DNA of 61,097 nt from Actinomycetota bacterium (GCA_005888325.1 VAWU01000018.1:1-61097), one strand, 5' to 3'. Positions 41,894 to 52,667 are shown, counted from the first letter of the stretch. The notes: generated from the letters alone by a model not told the origin. Program-made: numbers and translations.

Positions 41894-42914
41894 CGCTCAC
41901 CTCCTTGGCCAGCTCGCGGTAGGCGATGGCCCCTCGCGAAGACGGATCGAACACGATGCTGGGCTGCCCGCACGACGGCGCCTCCGAGAGCCGCACCGTG
42001 CGGGGGACGAGGTTCCGGCACACCTTCGGGCCGAAGTGGTCGCGTACCTCCTGCGCCACCTGCTCGGCGAGCTTGGTGCGGGCGTCGTACATGGTGAGGA
42101 TGATGGCGCTGACCTCGAGCTTGGGATTCAGGTTGGACTGCACCAGCTGCACGTTGCGCAGGAGCTGGCCCAGGCCCTCGAGCGCGTAGTACTCGCACTG
42201 GATCGGCACGACGACCTCGTCGGCTGCGGCCAGTCCGTTGACCGTGAGCAGGCCGAGCGACGGCGGGCAGTCGATGAGCGTGTAGTCGAACTCGCCCGTG
42301 ATCGTGTCGAGCGCGCGCCGCAGCTTGAGCTCACGGCTGAAGGCCGGCACCAGCTCGATCTCGGCGCCCGCGAGGTCGATGGTGGCGGGGGCCACGAAGA
42401 GGTTGCGAACCGCGGTCGGTTCGATGCAGTCCTCGATCGGGGTCTCGTTCATGATGGCGTCGTAGATCGACGACTGGAGGTTGCGGGCGTTGACCCCCAG
42501 GCCGGTCGTGGCGTTGCCCTGGGGATCGAGGTCGACGATCAGGACCCGATAGCCGAGCTCCGCCAGCCCCGCGCCCAGGTTGACCGCCGTCGTTGTCTTG
42601 CCGACGCCACCCTTCTGGTTCGCGATGGCGAGGATACGGGGCAGGTCGCGCACCACGTCGGCAGGCGTGGCCGCGAAGTCTTCCTTCGCCTGCCGGGCCA
42701 TCTGGGCGAGGGAGGGTGTCGGCGAGACGGGCACGGGTGTGGGCGCGAAAGTCGAGTCGGCAGGGGCGACAGCCGAGAGCGTGGCTTCGGATGCCTCCGC
42801 GGCGGGATCGGCGTCGCTGGCGTCGTCGGAACGTTCCTCCACCGGCTCGGTCGTGCGGAGCCGGGAGAAGATCGCGCGAGCTCGGCTGGCGAGATCGTCG
42901 CTGGGTGTACTCAC
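41868..42914 (-). CDS. parA: chromosome-partitioning ATPase ParA
   Basis: With a GTG start at 42914 the protein has 348 residues. Residues 1-90 are an Ala/Asp/Pro-rich tail of the kind often found on actinobacterial ParA. The deviant Walker A KGGVGKTT (101-108) follows ILAIANQ, then IVDLDPQGNATTGLG and FDYTLIDCPPSLGLLTVN. All catalytic elements are present. The longer frame from GTG 42953 adds 13 residues and is not excluded. ParA uses ATP to move ParB-parS complexes. A parS site lies 52 bases upstream of the start. Confidence 0.96.
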   Translation of the reverse strand: MSTPSDDLASRARAIFSRLRTTEPVEERSDDASDADPAAEASEATLSAVAPADSTFAPTPVPVSPTPSLAQMARQAKEDFAATPADVVRDLPRILAIANQKGGVGKTTTAVNLGAGLAELGYRVLIVDLDPQGNATTGLGVNARNLQSSIYDAIMNETPIEDCIEPTAVRNLFVAPATIDLAGAEIELVPAFSRELKLRRALDTITGEFDYTLIDCPPSLGLLTVNGLAAADEVVVPIQCEYYALEGLGQLLRNVQLVQSNLNPKLEVSAIILTMYDARTKLAEQVAQEVRDHFGPKVCRNLVPRTVRLSEAPSCGQPSIVFDPSSRGAIAYRELAKEVSGGAPQRSG

Positions 42915-42965
42915 GCGGGCGCTATCCTGCCGGTCGGCGGGTCGGCGGGTCAAGCACGAGCTGAC

Positions 42966-42979
42966 GTTTCACGTGAAAC
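42966..42979. promoter_or_regulatory. parS site
   Basis: GTTTCACGTGAAAC is a perfect match to the central 14 bases of the 16-bp parS palindrome. It lies between parA and rsmG, near the origin, where actinobacterial parS sites cluster. Confidence 0.9.
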
Positions 42980-42980
42980 T

Positions 42981-43640
42981 TCAGAACAGCGGGCGCTTGG
43001 CGGGTACCCCGATCCGCCTGGGATAGCGCTCGGGGCACGGCAGCGCCTGCCGGATGACCTGAAACGTCCCTTTTGTCAGACTAGCGACCCGCTCGGGCGC
43101 GGCACCGAGCAGCGCCAGACCCGCGGCCGGCCAGCGGGTGCCTTCGCTCGCCGGCGGCTCGCTCACCACGAGGAGCCCGCCTGCCGCCAGCAACGGTGCC
43201 CCGCATTCCGCCGTCACCGCAGGGGGGCCGAAGCTTCGGGCCACCACCACCCGGTACGCGCCGCGATGAGCCGGGTCGCGCCCGACGAGCTCGGCTCGCT
43301 CGGCCACGACGTCGACCCGGGCGGAGCACCCCAGTCGCATCGCCGCCGCCTCGAGGAACGCCGCACGACGCCGGTGCGCCTCCACGAACGTCCACGACGT
43401 GGCCGGCCACATCGTCGCGAGCACCAGGCCGGGCACCCCGCCGCCGCTCCCCAGGTCGACGGCCGAACTCGGTGGTGCTTCCGGGCCCAGGGCTTCGGCG
43501 AAGCCGGCGGCGTGCTCGAGGTGCGGGCGAACCGGGCCCGGGCCCAGGAACCCGAGCCCGCTGGCCTCCTCGAGGACAGCGACGAGCGCCGACGGGAAGG
43601 AGCCCTGTTCCGCCGAGCCCGGCCCGGGGTCGGCGATCAG
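42981..43640 (-). CDS. rsmG: 16S rRNA (guanine-527-N7)-methyltransferase RsmG
   Basis: The frame covers 219 residues if it starts at the CTG at 43640. It contains PRHLEHAAGF-type helix (VRPHLEHAAGFAEALG), the SAM loop AVDLGSGGGVPGLVLATM, VEAHRRRAAFLEAAAMRLG, YRVVVARSFGPP and the C-terminal GTFQVIRQALPCPERYPRR, IGVPAKRPL. The first ATG/GTG/TTG in frame is a GTG at 43436, inside the SAM loop, so it cannot be the true start. The CTG overlaps the jag stop (CTGA), as the ATGA and GTGA overlaps of neighbouring genes do. RsmG methylates G527 of 16S rRNA; its loss gives streptomycin tolerance in other bacteria. Confidence 0.9.
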   Translation of the reverse strand: MIADPGPGSAEQGSFPSALVAVLEEASGLGFLGPGPVRPHLEHAAGFAEALGPEAPPSSAVDLGSGGGVPGLVLATMWPATSWTFVEAHRRRAAFLEAAAMRLGCSARVDVVAERAELVGRDPAHRGAYRVVVARSFGPPAVTAECGAPLLAAGGLLVVSEPPASEGTRWPAAGLALLGAAPERVASLTKGTFQVIRQALPCPERYPRRIGVPAKRPLF

Positions 43641-44431
43641 GGGGTCGCGTCGGGCGTGATCGCCACCCGGCGGTACGGCTCCTCGCCCTCCGAGCTCGTG
43701 GAGACGCCCTCGATGGCGTTCACGGTGTCGTGGACGATCTTGCGGTCGGGCGGCGTCATGGGCTCGAGCAACGTCGCCGTGCCCGTGGCTCGCACCTGCT
43801 CGGCCACCTCGGTCGTGAAGCGCTCGAGCGCGGCGCGGCGCTTCCGGCGGTACTCCGCGACGTCGACGAGGAGCCGCCCCCGGCGCCCGCCCAGACGGCG
43901 CTGGACGACGGTGCGCGTCAGCTCCTGGACCGCGGCCAGCGTCTGTCCTTTCGGCCCGATGAGCAGCCCGAGGTCGCCCCCGGTCACGGCCACCTCGATC
44001 GTCTCCTCCTCGACGATGCGGCTGGACACGGTGGCGTCGGCGTCGAGCGCGTCCAGCAGCCCGACCAGGAACTCCTTCGCCGCTTCCGCCTCCTCGGCCA
44101 GGGTCGGTGCTTCGGTCATGACGCTCTCCTTCTCTGCCGCCGGCTTCTCGGGCTTCGGCCGGGACGCGGCGCGGGCCGCCGGGGGGCGAGCCTGCTTCCG
44201 GTCGCGTGCGGGCCGGCGGTCACGACGGTCACGGCGCTCCAGCTTGGGGCGGGGCGCGGTCGGCAGCACCCGGGCCCGCACCCGTGCCTCCGACCGCAGA
44301 CGGCCCAGGAAGCCGCTCCGTGGCTCCTCGAGCACCTCGAACTCGGCCTCCTGCGCATCGACCCCCAGCTGATCGAGCGCCGCCTCCTTGGCCTCTTCCA
44401 CCGAGCGACCGGTGACCTCCACCCACTCCAC
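43637..44431 (-). CDS. jag: Jag (SpoIIIJ-associated) KH-R3H RNA-binding protein
   Basis: The 264-residue protein has a Jag_N domain (EWVEVTGRSVEEAKEAALDQ, then LGVDAQEAEFEVLEEPRSGF), a charged linker of about 60 residues rich in Arg/Lys/Pro, a KH domain (VAVTGGDLGLLIGPKGQTLA, with GPKG as the GxxG loop) and an R3H domain (YRRKRRAALERFTTEVAEQV, then MTPPDRKIVHDTVNAIEGV). It sits in the yidC-jag-rsmG order typical of the origin region and probably acts near the membrane insertase. The GTG start at 44431 is six bases after yidC's stop. Confidence 0.95.
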   Translation of the reverse strand: MEWVEVTGRSVEEAKEAALDQLGVDAQEAEFEVLEEPRSGFLGRLRSEARVRARVLPTAPRPKLERRDRRDRRPARDRKQARPPAARAASRPKPEKPAAEKESVMTEAPTLAEEAEAAKEFLVGLLDALDADATVSSRIVEEETIEVAVTGGDLGLLIGPKGQTLAAVQELTRTVVQRRLGGRRGRLLVDVAEYRRKRRAALERFTTEVAEQVRATGTATLLEPMTPPDRKIVHDTVNAIEGVSTSSEGEEPYRRVAITPDATP

Positions 44432-44437
44432 CGGCGC

Positions 44438-45418
44438 CTACCTCCTCTTGGGCTTCCCCTTCGACCGGGCCCCGCCGCGGGATGGGCGGGCCCCGTTCCC
44501 GCCCGGGCGCTGGGCCCGGCCGGACTGCGGCCGTGGCTTGGGCTCCGCCTTGGCCGCCGGCTTCGTGCCCTTCGGCGGCTCCGGGTCGGGCTGCGGGATG
44601 ACCGGCTTGACATCGCCCGAAGGTGTCGTCTTCTTGCGGAACATGATCGACTGCTGCGCGATCTGCCAGACGTTCGACGTCGCGAAGTACACGACCACGC
44701 CGGCCGGGATGGTGAGGGAGATGAACCCGAAGAAGATCGGGAAGATCTTGCCCATCATCTGGGCCTGCTGGTTCACCGCGCCGTCGGCGGCCTGACGAGC
44801 CGTGGTCTGACGCTGCTGGTACCAGCCCGTCGCGACGACGAACGCGATCAGCACGTAGTACGGCCATGCCTTCCCCAGCCCGTGCACGGTCGTGGCACGC
44901 TCCGCGAGGTCCATGCCCCACGCCTTCATCGTCCCCGCTTCCTTCACCAGCGCGTGGTACAGCTCGCTGTCCTTGGGGATGTGCTTCGGCTTGCCGACCA
45001 CACCGCTCGCCGACTTGGGGACGAGGTCTCTGATCAGGCGGTAGAGGACGATGAACAGCGGCATCTGCAACAGGAGGGGCAGGCAACCCGAGAGGGGGTT
45101 GACCTTGTTCTCCTTGTAGAACTTCATCGTCTCTTCGTTCAGCTTCTGGCGGTCGTCCTTGTACTTCTGCTGAAGTCGTTTGATCTCGGGTTGGAGGCGC
45201 TGCATCGCCTGCATCGACCGGATCTGCTTCATCGTCAGCGGGATCAACAGCACCCTGACCGCGACGGTCAGGAGGACGATCGACAGCCCGTAGTCGCCGA
45301 CGATCCCGTAGAACCAGGCGAAGGTGTGCCCCAGGACGGTGTAGAGGGGGTCGAGGATCCAGAACTTCTTTGGCGCCGTCTTGTCCGCCGCCGCCAGGAT
45401 CAGGCTCAGGTCGACCAC
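44438..45418 (-). CDS. yidC: membrane protein insertase YidC
   Basis: The 326-residue protein has the YidC/Oxa1 core: LDPLYTVLGHTFAWFYGIVG, then YGLSIVLLTVAVRVLLIPLT with the hydrophilic-groove Arg, KQIRSMQAMQRLQPEIKRLQ, NPLSGCLPLLLQMPLFIVLY and WPYYVLIAFVVATGWYQQRQ. The C-terminal 50 residues are basic and Pro/Gly-rich, for ribosome contact. Start GTG 45418 gives a normal actinobacterial length; the longer frame upstream overlaps yidD and is not needed. It inserts membrane proteins with or without SecYEG. Confidence 0.95.
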   Translation of the reverse strand: MVDLSLILAAADKTAPKKFWILDPLYTVLGHTFAWFYGIVGDYGLSIVLLTVAVRVLLIPLTMKQIRSMQAMQRLQPEIKRLQQKYKDDRQKLNEETMKFYKENKVNPLSGCLPLLLQMPLFIVLYRLIRDLVPKSASGVVGKPKHIPKDSELYHALVKEAGTMKAWGMDLAERATTVHGLGKAWPYYVLIAFVVATGWYQQRQTTARQAADGAVNQQAQMMGKIFPIFFGFISLTIPAGVVVYFATSNVWQIAQQSIMFRKKTTPSGDVKPVIPQPDPEPPKGTKPAAKAEPKPRPQSGRAQRPGGNGARPSRGGARSKGKPKRR

Positions 45419-45419
45419 G

Positions 45420-45683
45420 TCACGCGGCCTTTCGATCCGGCGTCGGCGGCACGGGGTCGAGCCCGAAACCACCCCATGGGTGACAGCGCGCCACACGCCG
45501 TGTCGCGAGGCGGAGCCCACGCCACGCTCCGTGTGTTTCGATCGCCTCGAGCGCATAGTTCGAGCAGGATGGCGTGAAACGACATGGAGAGGGCCGACCG
45601 GCTCTCACGGTCTGGTAAACGTTGATACCGACGCGAAGCCCACGTTGCGCCCAGGACGGCGGGCTCGGGTTGGCGGTGGTCAT
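45420..45683 (-). CDS. yidD: membrane protein insertion efficiency factor YidD
   Basis: The 87-residue protein has the YidD pattern [20 protein letters not shown], then [39 protein letters not shown] and DPVP. The family Cys (SPC, SC, RC) are present. It is peripheral to the membrane and helps YidC. ATG 45683 overlaps the rnpA stop (ATGA). Confidence 0.95.
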   Translation of the reverse strand: MTTANPSPPSWAQRGLRVGINVYQTVRAGRPSPCRFTPSCSNYALEAIETHGAWRGLRLATRRVARCHPWGGFGLDPVPPTPDRKAA

Positions 45684-46012
45684 GTGCGCGGGTCGGGGAG
45701 GGCTCGAAGGGCGGTGGACACGATTGCGCTCAGCTCTCCATAGGACTGGGTGGCCGCAGTGGGGGCGGCTCGGATGAGGTAGGCCCCGGGGCGCAGCAGG
45801 TTGCAGGACTCGCCGGTGATCGCTCGCAGCCGTCGTCGAACGCGGTTCCGCACGACGGCCGGACCGACCGCACGACCGACTGCGTACGCGACCCGGGGTG
45901 GTTCGGTGGGCTTGCCTGGAAGCCAGGTTACCGTGATCGGGCCCCGTGTCACCCGGCATCCCGACCGCCGCAGCGCGGCGAACGTCGCACGGTCGCGCAC
46001 GCGCCAGATCAG
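45680..46012 (-). CDS. rnpA: ribonuclease P protein component
   Basis: From a CTG at 46012 the protein has 110 residues, starting [20 protein letters not shown]. The RNase P core is complete: [20 protein letters not shown] and [20 protein letters not shown], with the RNR motif. The CTG overlaps the rpmH stop (CTGA). A GTG at 46000 ([10 protein letters not shown]) would also work but removes the first four residues that align with other family members. The longer frame from ATG 46147 only runs through rpmH in another frame and is rejected. The protein matures tRNA 5' ends with the RNA subunit. Confidence 0.92.
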   Translation of the reverse strand: MIWRVRDRATFAALRRSGCRVTRGPITVTWLPGKPTEPPRVAYAVGRAVGPAVVRNRVRRRLRAITGESCNLLRPGAYLIRAAPTAATQSYGELSAIVSTALRALPDPRT

Positions 46013-46143
46013 GCCGACAGGCGGTGGCGACCCTTGAGCCGCCGCGCCCGCACGATCGCCCGCCCCGCGCGCGTCGACATCCGGTGCCGAAACCCGTGCC
46101 GCTTGGCCCGTTTGCGGTTGTTGGGCTGATACGTGCGCTTCAC
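46009..46143 (-). CDS. rpmH: 50S ribosomal protein L34
   Basis: The 44-residue protein reads [20 protein letters not shown], then [20 protein letters not shown] and RLSA, a perfect L34. GTG 46143 is the start; an AGGAGG site lies six bases upstream. It is the first gene of the leftward rpmH-rnpA-yidD-yidC-jag-rsmG-parA-parB run and faces dnaA across about 260 bases, the standard origin arrangement. Confidence 0.97.
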   Translation of the reverse strand: MKRTYQPNNRKRAKRHGFRHRMSTRAGRAIVRARRLKGRHRLSA

Positions 46144-46167
46144 TCATGGCCTCCTCGCCGGCGGATG

Positions 46168-46196
46168 AGGCTAGAGGACGCCCGTCACACCGGCAA
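46168..46196 (-). promoter_or_regulatory. rpmH operon promoter
   Basis: On the minus strand the -35 box TTGCCG (46191-46196) and the -10 box TAGCCT (46168-46173) are separated by 17 bases, about 25 bases upstream of the rpmH start. Confidence 0.55.
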
Positions 46197-46237
46197 CCCG
46201 AGCCGCGAGCGCCCTGACCTGCATCGCACCATCGGCC

Positions 46238-46268
46238 TTGTCCTGGCCGGGGAGGCGGGTGCTACGGT
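46238..46268 (+). promoter_or_regulatory. candidate dnaA promoter
   Basis: TTGTCC (46238-46243) and TACGGT (46263-46268) are separated by 19 bases, a little wide. It is the best candidate in the gap between rpmH and dnaA. Confidence 0.4.
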
Positions 46269-46381
46269 GCTCCAGCCACCCCCGGAACGACCCCGCCTGG
46301 CGGACAAGGGTCGCTCACTTCCCCCGGGGCCTTGCTGAACCGGCACGACGCTCGGCTCGGCGGCGTGCAGGTCGTTGGCCG

Positions 46382-46413
46382 TTGTCCACAGGTGTGGACG
46401 GGGTTGTGGACGA
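46382..46413. other. DnaA-box cluster at the dnaA 5' end
   Basis: TTGTCCACA (46382-46390) is a perfect DnaA box. TGTGGACGG (46393-46401) and TGTGGACGA (46405-46413) are reversed copies with two and one mismatches. They overlap the first codons of dnaA and fit autoregulation of dnaA and origin function. Confidence 0.65.
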
Positions 46414-47827
46414 GCTTGAAGCCGAGGAGACGTTCGGGCTGGTGATGACGGCTGAGCACCTGTGGACCTCCTGCGTCGCCGTCCTCCGCACCCGTATCGC
46501 GGACTCGGCTTGGAAGACGTGGTTCGAGACCGCGTGGCCGGTCGAGTTCCGGGACGGCACGTTCGTCCTGGGGGTCCCCAACGGTGTCGCCCGTGAGCGC
46601 ATCGCGTCGCGCTACGGGGAGCTCGTGCGCAGCGTGATCGGCGAGGTGGCAGGCCGTACCTCCGACCTCGTCATCGAGGTCCACACCGAGCGTGCGACCG
46701 TCGACATCGACCGGGCCGTGCTCGGGGCCCTGCCCGACAACCTGTCTCCGTCCGAAGACGGCGCGCTGGCGGCGGTGGCGGAACAGCGGGCTCCCGACGA
46801 GCTGCCACTGAATCCCAAGTACAGCTTCGACGCGTTCGTGATCGGCGCGTCGAACCGCTTCGCGCACGCTGCCGCGCTCTCAGTCGCCGAGACACCGGCC
46901 CGGTCGTACAACCCGCTCTTCATCTACGGCGGCGCCGGGCTGGGCAAGACCCACCTGCTCCACGCCATCGGCCATTACGTGCGCGAGAACTACCAGGCCC
47001 TGCGCGTGCGTTACGTGTCCACCGAGACGTTCCTCAACGAGTTCGTCGATGCGATCCGCACGAACACGACCACCATCTTCAAGCGGCGCTATCGCGAGTG
47101 CGACGTGCTCCTCGTCGACGACGTGCAGTTCATGGAGAACAAAGAGGGCCTGCAGGAGGAGTTCTTCCACACGTTCAACACCCTGCACGGCTCGGGGCGC
47201 CAGATCGTCATCTCCTCCGACCGACCGCCGCGGTCCATCGCGACCCTCGAGGACCGCCTGCGGAGCCGCTTCGAGTGGGGCCTGATCACCGATGTGCAGC
47301 CGCCCGAGCTCGAGACCCGTCTCGCCATCTTGCGCAAGAAGGCCGAGGGTGAGCGCACGCCGATGCCTCCGGAGGTGCTCGAGTACATCGCGACACACAT
47401 CACGCAGAACATCCGTGAGCTCGAAGGCGCACTCATCCGTATCTCCGCCTTCGCCAGCCTCAACCGGGAGCCGCTCACCCACACCTTGGCCGAGCGGGTC
47501 CTCGGCGACCTCATCAGCTCGAACGAGCCCCGCCCCGTCACCCCGCGGGCCATCTTGGAAGCGACCTCGGAGATGTTCGAGTTCACCGCGGACGAGCTCT
47601 GCGGCAAGAGCCGCAGCCGGCCCCTCGTCACCGCCCGCCAGATCAGCATGTACGTCTTCCGGGAGATGACCGACCTGAGCTACCCGGCCATCGCACGCGA
47701 GTTCGGCGGTCGCGATCACACGACGGTCATCCACGCCGTCGACAAGATCGCCACGCTGATGAAGGAGAAGCGGTCGATCTACGAGCAGGTCACCGAGCTG
47801 ACCCATCGGGTCAAGAGCAGGGCATAA
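46406..47827 (+). CDS. dnaA: chromosomal replication initiator DnaA
   Basis: From GTG 46406 the protein has 473 residues. Domain I is [20 protein letters not shown], and the linker is about 40 residues. The AAA+ core has Walker [10 protein letters not shown] (175-183), [17 protein letters not shown] (Walker B) and sensor regions, and domain IV carries the DnaA signature [15 protein letters not shown] near the C-terminus. It binds DnaA boxes and opens the origin. The start is uncertain: GTG 46394, GTG 46442 and ATG 46445 are also in frame and would change only the N-terminus. Confidence 0.95.
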   Translation: MDELEAEETFGLVMTAEHLWTSCVAVLRTRIADSAWKTWFETAWPVEFRDGTFVLGVPNGVARERIASRYGELVRSVIGEVAGRTSDLVIEVHTERATVDIDRAVLGALPDNLSPSEDGALAAVAEQRAPDELPLNPKYSFDAFVIGASNRFAHAAALSVAETPARSYNPLFIYGGAGLGKTHLLHAIGHYVRENYQALRVRYVSTETFLNEFVDAIRTNTTTIFKRRYRECDVLLVDDVQFMENKEGLQEEFFHTFNTLHGSGRQIVISSDRPPRSIATLEDRLRSRFEWGLITDVQPPELETRLAILRKKAEGERTPMPPEVLEYIATHITQNIRELEGALIRISAFASLNREPLTHTLAERVLGDLISSNEPRPVTPRAILEATSEMFEFTADELCGKSRSRPLVTARQISMYVFREMTDLSYPAIAREFGGRDHTTVIHAVDKIATLMKEKRSIYEQVTELTHRVKSRA

Positions 47828-48046
47828 CCCCGTGGACGACACCTGCTTCGGATGTGGACGACATCGGTCTCGTCCCCAGGCCCTGTCGCGCGACCCGTCT
47901 TCGTCGCGCGAAGCTGGGGACGGAGGGGGGACGACGAAAGTGGCCCTGACCAGCCGGGCAACCTCGACATCCACAGTCCACAGGGCTTATTACTTCCTCT
48001 TGGGAACTTCCTCTTTTGAGACAAGAACAACTGAGGCGAGGTTGGC
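47828..48046. other. probable oriC core between dnaA and dnaN
   Basis: This 219-base gap has several degenerate DnaA boxes: TGTGGACGA (47853-47861, one mismatch, reversed), ACATCCACA (47967-47975) and CAGTCCACA (47974-47982), each with two mismatches. An AT-rich stretch follows (from about 47986) with a decamer ACTTCCTCTT repeated at 47992-48001 and 48006-48015, which could be the unwinding element. A hairpin (CTTCG with CGAAG) lies near 47898-47912. The dnaA-dnaN gap is the usual origin site in actinobacteria. Confidence 0.6.
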
Positions 48047-49141
48047 GTGAAGTTCCGATCCGAACGTGACGCGTTGCAGGAAGCGCTGGCGACGGCTTCC
48101 CGAGCTGCTGCCACACGCGGGGGCGCGTTGCCGGTCCTCTCCGGTGTACGCATGGAGGCTTCGGACTCCTCGTTGCAGGTGACCGGGAGCGACCTCGACT
48201 TGACCATCCAGGTCGAGACGGAGGTCAGCGTCGACGACGAGGGCGTGTGCGTCGTACCTGCCCGGCTCATCACCGACATCGTGCGAGCGCTCGAGCCCGG
48301 GGCGGTCGTGTTCGAGGTCGACGAGGGTGAAGCTCGCATCTCCTCCGGTCGGTCACAGTTCGCAGTGCGCGTGCTGCCCGCTGAGGAGTTCGTGCGGGTC
48401 CCCCAGCCCACGGGCGAGGCGGTCACGCTGGCCGCAGCCGACTTTGCGGAGGCATTGCGTCAGGTGGTTCCTGCGGCCAGCCACGACGACGCCCGTCCGA
48501 TCCTCACAGGCGTGCTGATGGCAGCCGAGGCGGGCGGGCTGCGCATGGTTGCCACCGACTCGTACCGGCTCGCGCTGCGTGACCTACCGGGCACGAGCGT
48601 GCTGCGCGAGGGGCAGAGCGTGCTCGTGCCGTCGCGTGCGCTGGGCGAGCTGACACGGCTGCTCGCGGGGGCGGAGCACGTCACCCTGCGGCTCGCGGAT
48701 GACGCGGCGAGCTTCGAGGTGGGCAACGTGCGGATGCGCACGCGCCTGCTGGAGGGGGAGTTCCCCAACTACCGGCAGTTGATCCCGAGCGCCTATCCCA
48801 ACCGCGCCATCGTCGGCAGGGAGCCGCTGCTCGACGCGGTGCGACGCGTGAAGCTGCTCGCCCGCGAGGCGACACCGGTGCGGATCGCGCTGAAGGCCGA
48901 CGGGCTCGAGCTCACCGCCATCACTCAGGACGTGGGCACGGCGCACGAGGACCTCGACGCCAAGTACGAGGGCAACGAGATGGTCGTGGCCTTCAACCCC
49001 GAGTTCCTCATCGACGGCGTCGAGGCGATACCGGGCGACGAGGTGCAGTTGGAGACGCTCGACGCGCTCAAGCCGGCGACCGTTCGACCCACCGGCGGGT
49101 CCGACTACCTCTACCTGCTGATGCCCGTCCGGGTCTCGTAG
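48047..49141 (+). CDS. dnaN: DNA polymerase III sliding clamp
   Basis: The 364-residue protein has the three-domain clamp pattern: MKFRSERDALQEALATASRA, then TGSDLDLTIQVETEVSVDDE, PILTGVLMAAEAGGLRMVAT and DSYRLALRD, and the C-terminal YLLMPVRVS with the peptide-binding Met. Length is normal. GTG 48047 starts it. It holds the polymerase on DNA. Confidence 0.97.
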   Translation: MKFRSERDALQEALATASRAAATRGGALPVLSGVRMEASDSSLQVTGSDLDLTIQVETEVSVDDEGVCVVPARLITDIVRALEPGAVVFEVDEGEARISSGRSQFAVRVLPAEEFVRVPQPTGEAVTLAAADFAEALRQVVPAASHDDARPILTGVLMAAEAGGLRMVATDSYRLALRDLPGTSVLREGQSVLVPSRALGELTRLLAGAEHVTLRLADDAASFEVGNVRMRTRLLEGEFPNYRQLIPSAYPNRAIVGREPLLDAVRRVKLLAREATPVRIALKADGLELTAITQDVGTAHEDLDAKYEGNEMVVAFNPEFLIDGVEAIPGDEVQLETLDALKPATVRPTGGSDYLYLLMPVRVS

Positions 49142-49145
49142 ACCC

Positions 49146-50234
49146 GTGCGGCTCGACCGCCTCTGGCTCACCGACTTCCGGAACTACGAATCACTCGACC
49201 TGTCGTTCGCGCCGGGCCTCACCGTCGTGCAGGGCGACAACGGACAGGGCAAGACCAGCCTGCTCGAGGCGATCGGCTACCTCGCCGCTCTCTCGTCCTT
49301 CCGCGGCGTGCCGAACGACGCGCTCGTGCGTCAGGGGTGCGCACGGGCCGTCGTGCGTGCCCAAGGGCAGCGCGAGGACCGCGAGCTGCTCCTCGAGGCT
49401 GAGATCCCGACGAGCGGGCGCGGGCGCGTGGCGGTGAACCGCCAACCGCTCCGGCGGGCCCGCGACCTGCTCGGCGCGTTGCGCACGACCGTGTTCTCCC
49501 CCGACGACCTCGCGCTCGTGAAGGCCGGGCCGAGCGAGCGAAGGCGCTACATCGACGACGTGCTCGTCGCGCTCCACCCGCGCAACGACGCGCTGCGTGC
49601 CGACCTCGACCGCATCTTGCGGCAGCGCAACACGCTGTTGCGTCAGGCCGCAGCCCAGCGGGCGGACGCGGAGCTGCTCGCCACGCTCGACGTGTGGGAC
49701 GCGAAGTTCGCGGAGACGGGTGACGCGCTGGGCGCGGCGCGTGAGGAGCTGCTCGACCGTCTGCAACCGGAGTTGACCAAGGCGTACGCGCAGGTGAGTG
49801 GCGATCGCGCCGGTTCCGCGGGCGAGGTCGCGGCGGTCTACGACGCGTCATGGCGTGCCACAGGGCTGGGGGACGCGCTCGCGAACGCGCGCGTCGACGA
49901 GCTGCGGCGCGGGGTGAGCCTGGTCGGACCGCACCGCGACGAGCTCGTCCTCACCGTCGGGGGCATGCCGGCCCGCACCCACGGCTCGCAGGGCGAGCAG
50001 CGCTCGCTCGCGCTCGCGCTCCGGCTCGCGGCGCACGCGGTGGTGACCACGAGCGTCGGGGAGTCGCCGGTGCTGCTGCTCGACGACGTGTTCTCCGAGC
50101 TCGACGAGACGCGCGCCGCCGCCCTGGTCACGCACCTGCCGTCGCGCCAGGCCGTGCTCACGACCGCGGGCCGCGTCCCCCCCGGCGTCACGGCCGACCT
50201 CGTCGTGCGTGTCACCGACGGGCGGGTCACGTGA
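49146..50234 (+). CDS. recF: DNA replication/repair protein RecF
   Basis: The 362-residue SMC-like ATPase has Walker A GDNGQGKTS (30-38) after MRLDRLWLTDFRNYESLDLS, the signature HGSQGEQRSLALALRLAAHA and Walker B VLLLDDVFSELDETR. It loads RecA at gaps and works with RecO/RecR. The GTG start lies four bases after dnaN. The next gene overlaps its stop (GTGA). Confidence 0.96.
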   Translation: MRLDRLWLTDFRNYESLDLSFAPGLTVVQGDNGQGKTSLLEAIGYLAALSSFRGVPNDALVRQGCARAVVRAQGQREDRELLLEAEIPTSGRGRVAVNRQPLRRARDLLGALRTTVFSPDDLALVKAGPSERRRYIDDVLVALHPRNDALRADLDRILRQRNTLLRQAAAQRADAELLATLDVWDAKFAETGDALGAAREELLDRLQPELTKAYAQVSGDRAGSAGEVAAVYDASWRATGLGDALANARVDELRRGVSLVGPHRDELVLTVGGMPARTHGSQGEQRSLALALRLAAHAVVTTSVGESPVLLLDDVFSELDETRAAALVTHLPSRQAVLTTAGRVPPGVTADLVVRVTDGRVT

Positions 50235-50575
50235 GCGGCCGGCGAGACGACGAAGCCGGTGAGGGACACGGTGGTGAGGGACACGGCCCCCGACCGCTCG
50301 GCGACTCCCTCGACCGCGTGGCGCGCAGCCTGGGAGGGCCGGGCGCGGCGATGCTCGGCGCGGTGTTCTCCCACTGGGCCGATGTGGTGGGACCGGTGGT
50401 GGCCGACCACTCGTGGCCCGTCTCGCTGGCGCGAGGGGTGCTCGTCGTCGGGGTCGACGAGCCCATCTGGCACACCCAGCTGACCTACCTGCAGGCCGAC
50501 ATCCTGGAGCGTCTCGGCTCGGTCGCGGGGGCTGGCGCCGTCACGCGCGTCGAGGTGCGGGTTCGCGCTCGTTGA
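50231..50575 (+). CDS. DciA-like (DUF721) replication protein
   Basis: The 114-residue protein has a DUF721 domain: LGDSLDRVARSLGGPGAAML, then VFSHWADVVGPVVADHSWPV and VLVVGVDEPIWHTQLTYLQA, ending ILERLGSV. It lies between recF and gyrB as Rv0004 does, and DciA proteins load the DnaB helicase where DnaC is absent. The N-terminal 20 residues contain a short repeat (GEGHGGEGHG). The GTG start overlaps the recF stop. Confidence 0.85.
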   Translation: MSGRRDDEAGEGHGGEGHGPRPLGDSLDRVARSLGGPGAAMLGAVFSHWADVVGPVVADHSWPVSLARGVLVVGVDEPIWHTQLTYLQADILERLGSVAGAGAVTRVEVRVRAR

Positions 50576-50672
50576 CACCCCCCTCTGATAAACTGAAGGC
50601 ATCGCGTTTCGGGCCTCTGACCAGCACTTTCGCTCGCAAAAGGCCCCGTTCCACACCTGACGATCTCTGTGA

Positions 50673-52667
<1,995 letters not shown>

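Noticed and set aside
46013-46147. A longer RnpA start at ATG 46147.
   Set aside because: It would read through rpmH in another frame, and the added residues do not match the family.
50572-50594. TTGACA and GATAAACT upstream of gyrB as a promoter.
   Set aside because: The boxes are about 11 bases apart, too close for a sigma-70 promoter; no better pair was found.
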